DNA of 64,000 nucleotides, taken from contig KK106982.1 in the NCBI GenBank assembly GCA_000611775.1, positions 124,001 through 188,000 of the forward strand. The letters are read 5' to 3'. A program made the translations under genes and the position numbers. Positions 44,926 through 55,040 of this stretch are shown here, in pieces. The DNA is from Umbilicaria muhlenbergii. Its lineage: Eukaryota; Ascomycota; Lecanoromycetes; Umbilicariales; Umbilicariaceae. Within the stretch, counting starts at the first letter, position 1; the number at the start of each line of letters is the position of its first letter. The notes under the pieces were generated by a model that ran no database searches, was not told the DNA's origin, and worked only from the letters and a program-made list of their open reading frames with translations.

Positions 44926-46736
44926 GTAATTTTGCGTGGTTGAATCTGCTGTCATTTGCTGAGCTCCTCAGATATGATCTGGCGCTTCCATCAATACAAT
45001 TCCTCTCATCAAGCCTGAGCAGGCTGAGCTTCATCTTTTATTGTGATGGCTCAGAGTTTCTCCCTCAGCACTTTGATCTCCTGATTAATGAAGATGAATT
45101 CAGAACAATTGTCAAGGTCAGCTTCCACTTTCACAGGAAGTGATTGCAGCAGCTGAGGATGATGATGAAGTGATAACCCGTGAAAGCCTTCAAGATGAAT
45201 AGTGTGACGTTTTTTATTTCAGTAACTTGCTATACCATCAACAGTACTCAGCTCAGGCGTGTATGAGCTGAAGAAGATATTCATGTTGTTGTGGCCTGCA
45301 AATTTCATCCTTTCAGAAATTGAGTACTCATTATCTTGACAGAGTCAGTGAGTCTCATCAGAGGTTTTCCATCTCAAGAGCTTATCATCAGCTTTGATGA
45401 GGGCTTCTCTTTGAATGTCATGTATTCTGATGTTCTCCTTGTACTCAGCATGATGACTTAAGTTCACTGTCTGATTGCTGAAAGAGCCTGCTCCCTGGAT
45501 CTTTCTCATTAGTTCATCCGCAGATACTATCTGAAAGAAAAGAACACGGAGCATGTCCTTCTTGATTTAAAGGTGATGCAAGGACTCATCTGCGGGCGGA
45601 GGAATTTCTTCAATCTCTTTAAAAGTCGCATAGTCCTGAAAGGCACGGTCTGCTAAGGTGATTGCCAGTAAAGGCAGTACTGAATTTGCAAATAGCAGCT
45701 TCATGTCCTCATACATGCCATGCTGTGGCCTAGAATTGCATTGAAACAGTTAGCACAGGTTGCTCATGATCATGATCCTGAAGCATTAAACAGTAAAGCA
45801 ACCTTTTGTGTGGTGTTTGTGAAAAGCCTTTGACATCTCATGTGACTCATACATCAATCTCCGCTTTTCCTTGTTCATTCTTGAAGATGATGAAGTCAAT
45901 AGTCTGCTCAAAGAGTGAGTATCAGTCCTGAGCTCATTCTTGATCAGTAATGTCTTATATGGTTCACTGAACTTACCTCATATAGCAATCCACGGCCAGT
46001 GCCTTTGCGCATGTTGGATTTGAAATACTCACCCACTCACGCTGATGAATAGATGAAAAGCATGTAGGCAGTGTGATCCTGAACCAGGATTCATTTGTGT
46101 CTGTATTGATGTCAATCCTTCTTCCACATGTGTTTGATGACAATGATGAAGTGGTTCACCGTCATGAAGTGCCGGGTCCATCAAGTAGTTGAAAGTCTGA
46201 ATTTCTTCCGCAGCTCAGTTTGTATGTACTAGAGAGACCATTAGACTTAACAAATCAAGGGAGAGTGAGGATAGGTGGAAGTACGAACAAAGTAGATGGA
46301 TTCGGATACTTCAGGAGGGATCTTGTTATTACCAGGCCGACGCTTCCAACCCGCGCCGAAGTCTGTCCATTTCTGAAGCATGGTGTACATTGACGGTTCC
46401 TTCTTACCGGCACAGCAGCCGCGCACGACACCCTCCATAAAATGTTTTGACATTTTCCTATCATAAGGTGTGGCTCCAGGGTTTCTCCTCTCGTACCTAT
46501 TTCACAGAGACAAGACACAGTCAATAACGGTTCAGCTATATTTCTGCAGTCGTGAGGAAAGACATGAAGACTCACTCATCCCAAAGGACCAACATGCGGG
46601 TGTAATTCGTTTCAGTGCCAGACTCGAGGTGCTTGGAGACCTTGTCACTATTCAGATCGGTCTTCATCAAGGGCTCTAAGCCATGCGTTTCCGCATCATC
46701 GAAGAACTGTGCAGCAGTCCTCTTTTTTTTCGTCAT
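44926..46736 (-). pseudogene. DUF3435 tyrosine-recombinase-like gene, 5' part (Starship captain type)
   Basis: The start is ATG 46736 (MTKKKRTAAQFFDDAETHG), giving TYTRMLVLWDE. An ~85-nt intron ends near 46497. KHFMEGVVRGC, MYTMLQKWTDFGAGWKRRP and NNKIPPEVSESIYF follow, and a second intron spans about 46189-46248. This first ~150 residues is clean. Further left the frame degrades: NELRTDTHSL, LAITLADRAFQDYATF, the recombinase core (HDIQREALIKAD, ERMKFAGH, then SSYTPELSTVDGIASYWN-like with the candidate nucleophilic Tyr) and FHGLSLHHHPQLLQSLPVKVEADL. These match the DUF3435/FluG-domain family, which includes Starship captains. Several TGA stand at expected Trp. The gene continues at 36572 beyond element C. 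Confidence 0.8.
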
Positions 46737-48264
46737 TAGAAACGAGGTGAGAGCAAGAGGTAACCCAAATGACAATAAGGACTGAAATGTATAGAGCGAG
46801 GAAAGATAGTGTAAGCTATATATAGAGTAGATATGCGATGAGAACGCGGATAATAGAACAATTGGTATACTGATAAGTTACCGCAAGTAAATGGACATGA
46901 GAGCAAAGGGCAAGAGGGCAAGAGGGCAGGAGGAAAAGATGACATGATGGGCAGTCAGTAGAGCCATATATGGACCCTTTTGATGAGCATCCAATTCGAG
47001 CTGAATGGACGCTCTCGTTTAAACTTGCAAGAACTCGACAGCCGGTGCGAACGGCGAGGAGATAGGAAGTGGCGGAGGGGGAGCATGAGAGAGCAGCAGG
47101 GGAGCATGAGGGAGCAGTGAGGGAGCATGAGGGAGCAGTGGGGGAGCATTGAGGGAGCATGGGGGAGTACTGAGGGAGCAGATGAACGAAACAAGCCTTA
47201 GCGCGCGAGCAAAGCGGCGAGGCCTGAGTCAGCCAGAGGTCACGTGTTGGCCTGGGTTCGGGGAAACTATATATGTATATATATAGGGTGTCCGTGTATG
47301 AAATCAGGGGTATCGGTTGACGAGGACCCTCTTCAACGCATATATACATAGAAAGTTGTGAGGGCTGTCTATGTAAGAAATAGAAGGGTGTCGTTCGATG
47401 AGGACCCAACTGTGCCAACCAAGTGGTATACCACTGACATATGCATCATGACTTTCGACCTGATGGATTTGGACGCAGTATTTCTTTGTCCGCGGCCGAA
47501 AAGGCTCCCAGTGGCTTGAGCGGCAAAGAGTGAGGTTCACACTTCCCCAATGCGACGTAGCTAGCCTACCTACTGAACCAATTGCGCAGTTCGATCCTTT
47601 TACTTTCTAACCACATTTCATTTGCACGTCCTTCCCACTTCAACCTCGTTCTACCCCCATTCTAGCCAGATGCCATCCCCATCCCACTGCAGCAAGTTTC
47701 CACTCGAACGCCCATATCTGCTTCCTACCCGCCGCCATCTACAGGACTCTCCAAGGCATTGATCCACGCGCTCGAAATCTGCACCCACGATAGACGAGCC
47801 GAGTAATAGAGATGATAATTAAAACGACGCCAATGGTATATACATATACGAGCTCAGATCATCCAAATCTTCCCCCCAATTCCGACATAGCACTGCCTAT
47901 TCGATCTTGTCAAACCTCAACGCGTCTACATCAAACGAGGCGTCTCTTCACCCCCTTACCCTTGGCCTCGCGTATCCCTTCCCACCCCCACGTCCCCCGA
48001 GGAGCTCAAACGCCCAGGTGCTCCGTGGGGCGCGCTTGCACGGCTCGGGACCAAAAACGGCCACGGATTGCCGACGGATGCCTATCTGCCACCGCGGCTG
48101 GTAAGGGAGGAGGTGTAGATGTCGAGCTCATCTTGAACAAAGGCGTCAAGGAGACACTGTTTGGTGAGCCGAGCCTTGATGTGCCACGGCGTCGAGTGCT
48201 GGCTCCATGTGGGCCCATTCCGGCACAACCTCAGGTGACCCAGGGTGCTGACACGGTAGAAAGC
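46737..48264. other. Boundary stretch between island and gene block, no supported gene
   Basis: 1.5 kb follow the DUF3435 start. They include TATATATA runs near 47270-47285, two imperfect copies of an AGGGTGTC..GAGGACCC block (about 47286-47335 and 47384-47410), and a minisatellite at 47077-47182. The right part is C-rich, ordinary euchromatin. A 194-codon plus-strand frame (47812-48396) overlaps the Ulp1-type gene end and matches nothing. If the island is a Starship, its captain-side end should lie here. Confidence 0.5.
47077..47182. repeat. GGGAGCATGAGGGAGCAGTG minisatellite
   Basis: Seven to eight imperfect 10-bp GGGAGCATGA / GGGAGCAGTG units occur in tandem, close to the island edge. Confidence 0.85.
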
Positions 48265-51200
48265 TCAATCATAAGTCGAGGCGATAAACTTGGCCATTTC
48301 CACCGCAGCCTCCTGCTCTCTCAGGCTGCGCATAAGATTCTGCAAAATCTCCGTGGTCATGCGTTGCGAAACGACGGTCCGGACCCGGTGGTCTAGATTA
48401 TTAGGATCTTGAGACTGCGAGTAACCGTACAAGTTGAGGAAAGCTTGAATGGTCCTCGAGTCCATGTAGCCCCTCATGGCAAGGTTGATGATCTCCTTGC
48501 CCAGGACATAGAATTCCTCGTCATACGAAGCTGCTCCACGGGTTGCATCACGCCTCCGCGTCTTTCCTCTGTGGATGGGGATACCAAGCATGTGACACCA
48601 TGCGTTGATGATGACATGGAATCCACAATTGTTGCTCAGTCTCTGAGCAGGCACCGAGGTTGTTAGTTCAAACACAAATCTCGGCGTAGCAGGGAGTGCG
48701 TCCCCATTCGCGTCAATGCCCATCCAGCCCGTATACCTTACTAGGGCTCGCGCCGTGTCCCTAATGGTGCGTGCATGTATGGAGCCTGGGGAGCTGTCCA
48801 TATAAAACAATTTAACATCGTTCCCCTCCCTCTCGGCTATACCCAGTACGAAGTGGCCGATACCCCCCACATCTCTAGTGCTTTTTCGTCCATGTTGCTC
48901 AGGATACTCATTGGCGGGAAAGAGCATCGGGATGATCAAAGGATGAGGCCTGCCCACTGCCACCACGCCAGACGCGGAGGCACGATTGATTCGGAAGGTA
49001 ACGGGGTCCCCAAATGCGAACCCGGATTGTTGGCCCGCCGTCCACACCCGCAACCCTTGCCACATTGAAGCTATAGCGTAACCGACTTGATCGTCGTCCA
49101 AAGCACCACTGCCAGTCTCTTTGAGAAAGTAGGATTTCTTCTTAGGCTGCTTGGACTTCTTCTCGTCCTCTGACTTCATCGCGATATCACGCTGCCGCGC
49201 TATCCCTTCCAGAAGAAGCCCCTCCCAGGTATGATGAGGCCTAGTTGTAGGAGAAGTTCCCGACTTTGGGGGACCCGCGGACGGTGTCCCTTTTGTCGGT
49301 GACGCTGTCTTTCGTGGCGAAGACTTTTGCTTTTTAGGTGATGAGGATTCTCGCTTCGGCGGGGTTCGTTTTCGTGGGGAAGGTGTTCTAGGCGGCGAAG
49401 GGTCCTTGGGCGACGAAGGATCCTTCGGCGGATGGGGGCTCTTTGGCGGCGTAGAACCACCCGGCGCCGTCGGCCCATCAGTCGAGCCCGGCGGAGTGGG
49501 GCTCTTCTGCGGCACCCGCTCTACCGTCCATGGGTCGGAAGATTTTCGAGCCTCCTCGGCAGAAGCCTGAATAGATTTCATATGCCTCAAAGATTCGAGA
49601 GCCTCGTTGAAAATACGCTCATTGATCCGCATGGTCTGGGGAAGATGGCGCATTTCGCGGGGTACATCGGGCAGTGTCGACTCCTCCATCCGCTGCACGG
49701 CTGAGAAATCTTGTGCGGCGGCATAGCGGTAGGTATGGAAGAACGCCCTGATTGTCGGGGCATCCATCAGTCCTTGTAGCGCGAGATTGATGATCTCAAG
49801 GGCACCGTCGTAAAATCTGCCGCTCATGAAACCGTTTGGATTGAGAGGTATGTTGAGCATGTAGGCCCACGCATTCAGTAGCACGTGCAATCCACAAGTG
49901 TTTCCACCCTGTCTTGGGGACCTTGGCCATTGTTCCTCAACAAATCTCGGCCACACACCGGACGGCATCCAGTCGGAGTTGCGTACAACGTTTCTGGCGC
50001 TAGCACGAATGACGCTTGGAGAGACATTGCCAGGTGCGCTATCCCAGAACGTGAGACGAACCACGTCGTTTGTGCCAGGGACTATTTCAGCGACAGCCAG
50101 TACGAAATGACCAATACCGCCTACAAAGGTCTCTCGCCTAGCTTCTACTTCTTCCAATGTCTCCGGCTTCTTTCGCTCTGGAACGTTGGGCTTGTTCGGC
50201 TTTTTGGCCGTTACAGTAGGCTTTCGTCCTTTCCCGGGCTCTCCTTTTGCTTTGCCCTTTTCTGAGTTCTTTTTCTCCGGCTGATCTTTGTTGGACTCTG
50301 ACATCAAGATCTTTTTCTCAAGTTTTGGCTTTGCTTTCTTACTCTCAAGCCCTTCAACTGACTTCTTGGGAGGCGGTGCCTTGACGTCTCGCAGCCGCTC
50401 CCCTGGTGGGTTTGGTACTAAGCTGTTAAATATCAAAGGTATAACGAAATGGTGTGGTGAATGAACGCATGTCGAGGGAAGAATATGATTCTCCAAGCGA
50501 CTGCTTTGAAAATGGCCTTGATTGCCAAAGGCAAAATCCGTGCCCCAATCGATCAAGGGCCGCCACACAGACGCAATGCCCAGGATCACTTGGAGATCAT
50601 CCAGGCTCTCAAAGTAGGGAATTTGAAAAGCAGTATCGGTTGGGACTTGACTAGGAGCATTATCTCCGGTATTGCTTCCTTGAGCTTTTCTGCTTTCTTG
50701 AGCCCTTCTCCTTTCGTCTCTCCAGAATGTGAGACGTTCTTGGAGCTGTTGCCTCCAAGACATGCGCGGAGTGGGCAACGGCTCGTTGACAACCCTCGTC
50801 GGCGGCTTCCCAGTGCGCGGTGGCTGTGGGCCTGGCTTGACGAGTGGTCGGGGACCTGGTGGAAGGTCTCTAGGAGGGTTCCGCGGCAAAGGACCTAAGC
50901 TTCGACCAGCTTTGGGGTTTTGAAAAACCCTGGGCAGTAGGTTCTTGAAATGCAGCGGCCTGGTACGACCACCACGGGAGACAGCAGTCCAGTCAGCAGA
51001 TCTAGTAGCATTTCTAGAGGCAATCCTTTCAGAGCGCCTAGGTGCTCCAGCACTTGACGTATCTAGAAGTTTGTCAGCCGTGCCACGCGCTTTCATCAAA
51101 CTGTGCGGAGGAAGATGGAGCAATAGCATGTGTGAGCTTACTTTCAAACACTTTTGTTCTCTTGGTCAACGGAATGTCATCGTCATTGAAGGCTTCAAGT

Positions 51201-52223
51201 TCTTCCTCGGGATCCAGGATGCGTGACCGCTTCCGAGTGTTCTGTGTGCCATGTCAGTCTTCAAAGTCCCTTCCCGAAAACAGTGCAGCTGATTGGTACC
51301 TTTATCGGTCCTTGGGGCAAGTAGTGCACACTCTGGGGGTCGCGCCACCAAAAGACAGCGGTGTCTCCAATCTCAATCACTGCAAACGACGGAAGGGGCC
51401 CAGCCACGGAACCCGGGGTAATACGAAGCCCGTTAACGGTCAAGGTGGACTGCGAAGAATGGATAATGAAATGTCCAACTTCGCCATCTGTCCTCTGTGA
51501 ACGGCGGAGATTGAGGACTTCACTCTGATCTCCTGAGGTTGCGAGATTAGATTGCGACCCGGAAATTTTCCTATAAAGTACTTTCAGTATATGACTCTGG
51601 TTCCAGGTAAGGGGCAAGCCCTACAAAATATCCTTGTTTCCACGAGTGACCCAACGATGCCGCAACGTATCTGCTGCGGGAGGGCCTTCCTCATCACTAG
51701 ACTCTTCGTCTGAGACTTGCATCTCATCCTGTTGGAGGGTAGAAGCTCTTTCAATCCAGGCGATAAAGCCGACATCAGCATCGTCAAGAGACAGGGTCCT
51801 CTCCTCCCTCAATTGACCGCTACCGATTTCATGTCGGATTTGATTATCGCCCGAGGCGTGCTGGGAGTTAGCGCAAAGGTGCCACAAGTCGCGCACGCTG
51901 GCAACCGTTTCATCGACCACGATAACCAATTCGGTCTGTCTTCTCCCCAGCGGGGCGAGCGGAGATGGGATGGGTGCTCCTTGCGGTAGAGCTAAAATTT
52001 GGACGGTTCCAACAGCTGTAGCGGACAGTCTAAGCGGAGCCAAGTCCCATACAAGGGTACTGTTGGCTGAAAGTGGATCACTTTTGGGATCGGAAGCATC
52101 GTCGCCATCAAGATTCATTGGATCCCCGGTAGGCGGTACTGGGCCTGTAACTGACCCATCGCCTTCCTCTTGTAGCAGATTAAACAAGCCCGCTCCAGCT
52201 CCCTGACCTCCGTTATCCGCCAT
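48265..52223 (-). CDS. Protein with two tandem Ulp1-like (C48) cysteine protease domains
   Basis: Four exons (51625-52223, 51300-51570, 51142-51241, 48265-51089) with GT..AG introns of 54, 58 and 52 nt give 1264 aa. An acidic N-terminus (VSDEESSDEEG) is followed by a possible FHA-like fold near residues 220-290 (STLTVNGLRI, VIEIGDTAVFWW). Two C48-type domains come next. In domain 1, GHFVL supplies His ~651, FWDS Asp ~673, RQGGNTCG Gln ~717 and Cys ~722. In domain 2 the set is GHFVL His ~1069, YMDSS Asp ~1088, AQRLSNNCG Gln ~1139 and Cys ~1145. Both sets are complete. A Lys-rich insert lies inside domain 1, and a Pro/Ser/Lys linker (KSPHPPKDPSSPKDPSPP) separates the domains. Ulp1 enzymes cut SUMO, Nedd8 or ubiquitin from proteins. 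The intron 3 acceptor choice is inferred from phase. Confidence 0.82.
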
Positions 52224-52855
52224 GATCGAGGTGACAACAGATCCACTCTAGAAAGCGCCAGCGATGATCGGTCGTAAAACGAGGCACAAAAAGTATGCTT
52301 GATGGAGGAATTGACGTGGATGCGGGCAACCCCTCGACCCCATTTGTTGATGGACGAGACATTTGGTCAATATCCATGGCCTTTGTCTTGATGTCCACGA
52401 CATCCGGAAGCGGCGAGTTGGATGAGAATTGGACTGAAGACAAAGCGCTGCCCATGGCGATGAATTATTTGCCATGAACTTGAAGTTTCGGAGGTCGCTA
52501 ACAATGGCGTTGGTTTAGAAGTGGAAGGCCGTGCTGCAAACAAAGGCGTAATGCACCCGAAGACGGTCAAGAATGCAAACGTCGCCGAAGATGGCCAGTT
52601 GAGGAATGTAGTTCAATCACCCAAATCTGTGCTTTAACAACAACCTTTAAGAAAGAAGCCCGTTATGCCACAATCACAGTCACATTTCCAGTACCACGTG
52701 CAGATTACCTCCGGCGGAAACATCACTGTAAGAAATTGCAATCGCAGATTGCGTCTGTTTGACCTGCTACAATCCGCGAGATTGTCCAGCGAGTTGATCC
52801 ATCTCCGTAAAAGCGTCGAGCTATCCACCGTGGGACGGAAATCCGGAGTCGCCCC
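52224..52855. promoter_or_regulatory. Promoter-side spacer of the Ulp1-type gene
   Basis: 632 bp lie between two minus-strand genes. A minus-strand frame at 52213-52455 (MGSALSSVQFSSNSPLPDVVD) could be an alternative first exon or an upstream ORF. Nothing else supports it. Confidence 0.4.
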
Positions 52856-53721
52856 TCACAACCCAAGAGACTGTCCCGAATAGTGATCCATGACCGTAAA
52901 AAGCGTAGAACTATCCACCGTGCACTCAGCCCCTGGCCCACACCCCAACTCTTGCTTGACACGGTCGACATTGATACCATCCCTCATACTCGTAATAACA
53001 CTAGCCGCGAAATTACACGAAGAAGTTCCGCCATCTCCGGCCAACTCCTCACCAAGATCATAAGAATGACCGTCTTGAACGGTCCATTCGCCCGGAGGGT
53101 ACGCCTGGTCAAAGGGCACGTAGCCCGGGTGGATATACCCATCGTTGCTGCTGGCCTGGGTATAGGGTGTAACCACAGAATCCGTACTCGTATTCGCCGT
53201 AACTATAGACACCGCATCCTGTCGTTTCTGCAAATCCTGAGCCGGAGCCAGGCCCGAGCCCGGCTCCCAAGCGTTGCTGCTTGAAGCTTCCGAGCCCTGC
53301 CGACTGCAGCCGGGCGACTCGCCCCGACACGGCCTCTTAACCTTTAGCATGACATCCAAGGCCGCCCCCGCTGACGGAAACTGGGGATTTTCGGTGGTTG
53401 GTCTCCCCAAGAACTCATCGACCTCTGCGTCTCCCACGCCCCGTGCTCGTAGCAGGGCCCGGAGGCGCTTGTTCTCCTCTGCGACGCGTCGGGCGGCGGA
53501 TTGGATCTCCGAGGAGGCTTCGACGCCGAGGAGTTCGCAGTTCCGGAATTTGCCCTCGAGTTCTTGGAGGTATTCTTTTCGACGGGCGCGGGAGCGGCGC
53601 TGGTTGTCGCGGATGCGGGCGAGGTTGGCCTTTTCCTGTGTGCAAGGTGGGTTAGCGGTTAGTGCACCAGGTCAGTCGTATGTCTCGAGTGGTAACGAAC
53701 CGAAGTCACTGAACTTGACAT
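52856..53721 (-). CDS. bZIP transcription factor
   Basis: The start is ATG 53721. Exon 1 (53701-53721) encodes MSSSVTS; after a 65-nt intron (53636-53700) exon 2 (52856-53635) begins EKANLARIRDNQRRSRARRKEY. The total is 266 aa. The basic region NQRRSRARRKEY is the DNA-contact signature. It is followed by a leucine-zipper-like stretch (LQELEGKFRNCE, then RRVAEENKRLRALLRARGV) spaced by seven. The C-terminal half is low in structure, with Ser, Gly, Tyr and acidic residues (YTQASSNDGYIHPGYVP), perhaps for activation. The very N-terminal basic region, split by an early intron, is common in Pezizomycotina bZIPs of the short type. Target genes are unknown. Confidence 0.88.
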
Positions 53722-55040
53722 GTTGATGGGATGGAGTAAGTGACGGCAGATGGAGGATGCGGATACTCGTTGACGGAAACCCTGACCTGCACAATGGCAA
53801 CGGCAGGAGGGGAGAAGAGGTGTCCTTGGTGGTCTCTGACACAGCAAAAGCTGAGGAGAGGGAGGGAAAGGGTGAGATCGAGGAGGGTCGACGTATGGAG
53901 GAGAGTAGGGATGGAACAGCAGGTATTGGTGGTGATGCAGCGGTGGACGAATCAGAACGACTCCATAGTCATTCAAGCCTTCCTTCAGCCTGCCAAGGCG
54001 GCATTGTACTCGTAATTCGGATGCGCATGGATCAACGGATCAAGCTTTTGCCTTTAGCCGGCGTCGCCGCCCTGGAAGCTCCAGTCGTGTTCGGGCGAGG
54101 CTGCCAAGCACGCTAGAGGCTCAGGGTACGAGTTACCACGAGTGACCATAGATCAAGTCTACATCAAGTCGTGAACAGAGAGAACACAGCTAGCAGACCG
54201 GTGAACAAAACAAGTGATAGTCTCCCGCTGAGGCCCCTCTCAATATCACCCAGTTACAAGTCATGTGTCGAAATCTCCAAAGTGCATCGACCGGCCCTCC
54301 ACATCTGGGAAGTGGCACAGTGTGGCACAGTGGTTGAGGGCACCCTCGGCCGAGGATTGCCACTTGTTTGGTCCACATGACTGTCAGCGGATTTCTACTG
54401 GATCCCGTGATGGGGGAAACCTCCCGTCTGTTCGTGGCTAATGTATGGTCCTCTTCCCGTACTGAGGATACCACGTACTCGTATCGATAAACTCCAGCCT
54501 CCGTAGCATCCCTCGTCTCCCTCCATTCTTTGGCCTCGGCCTTTTCCTGCGCAGGCCTACCTGATGGGCAAACCAAGTGGCAGTCTTCAGCTGAGCATCC
54601 TCTTGACGATATAACAGCGAAAAGCGAAAGCAATATATCCACATCCTTGGAGTGCACAGTATAGCTCGTAGATCAACAGCTTCTACCGTCTCTACACCAA
54701 ATGTTCCTCGACATCTGGCATGCTCGTTGAGTAGTCGAGATGGCCCCCAGCTGATGACTGTCACGTCTCTCGTCTCTAGCCCGTCCTCCCAGCCTTGCCA
54801 CGTCATTCCTTGTTGATTCAAAATGTATAGTTATAGATATCCAACTAAAGCTCCGTGTGCCCTCGTAGTAACACATCGGCACAATGAGGACGCCATCCCC
54901 CGTGTAATCAATAACGGTCATGATAGTTACACTCCCATCAAACCCCATACCCCGCGCTCAATCATCAACATCGTAGACCGTAGCCTAGCAAACCCTCTTC
55001 CTTTCATCGTTCACTTCGTAAACCCAAAAAGCCCCTCCCT
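53722..55040. other. 1.3-kb spacer, probable bZIP promoter and 5' UTR
   Basis: No protein family is seen in any frame; the short frames are chance openings in GC-rich DNA. Long upstream regions are usual for fungal regulators. CCACTTCC-type and CACGTG-type motifs were not mapped reliably. Confidence 0.45.

Noticed and set aside
46878-46889. TTAC-N7-A motif close to the DUF3435 start, like a target site described for some Starships
   Set aside because: Only five bases are fixed, so chance copies are frequent, and no matching partner at another end can be seen.
47440-47600. Possible tRNA near GTTCGATCC
   Set aside because: No cloverleaf can be drawn: the acceptor and anticodon stems do not pair.
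47812-48396. 194-codon plus-strand open frame
   Set aside because: It overlaps the end of the Ulp1-type gene on the other strand, lies in GC-rich DNA and resembles no family.
53722-55040. Several 90-150 codon frames on both strands
   Set aside because: They overlap each other in GC-rich spacer and none has a family motif or a consistent splice structure.
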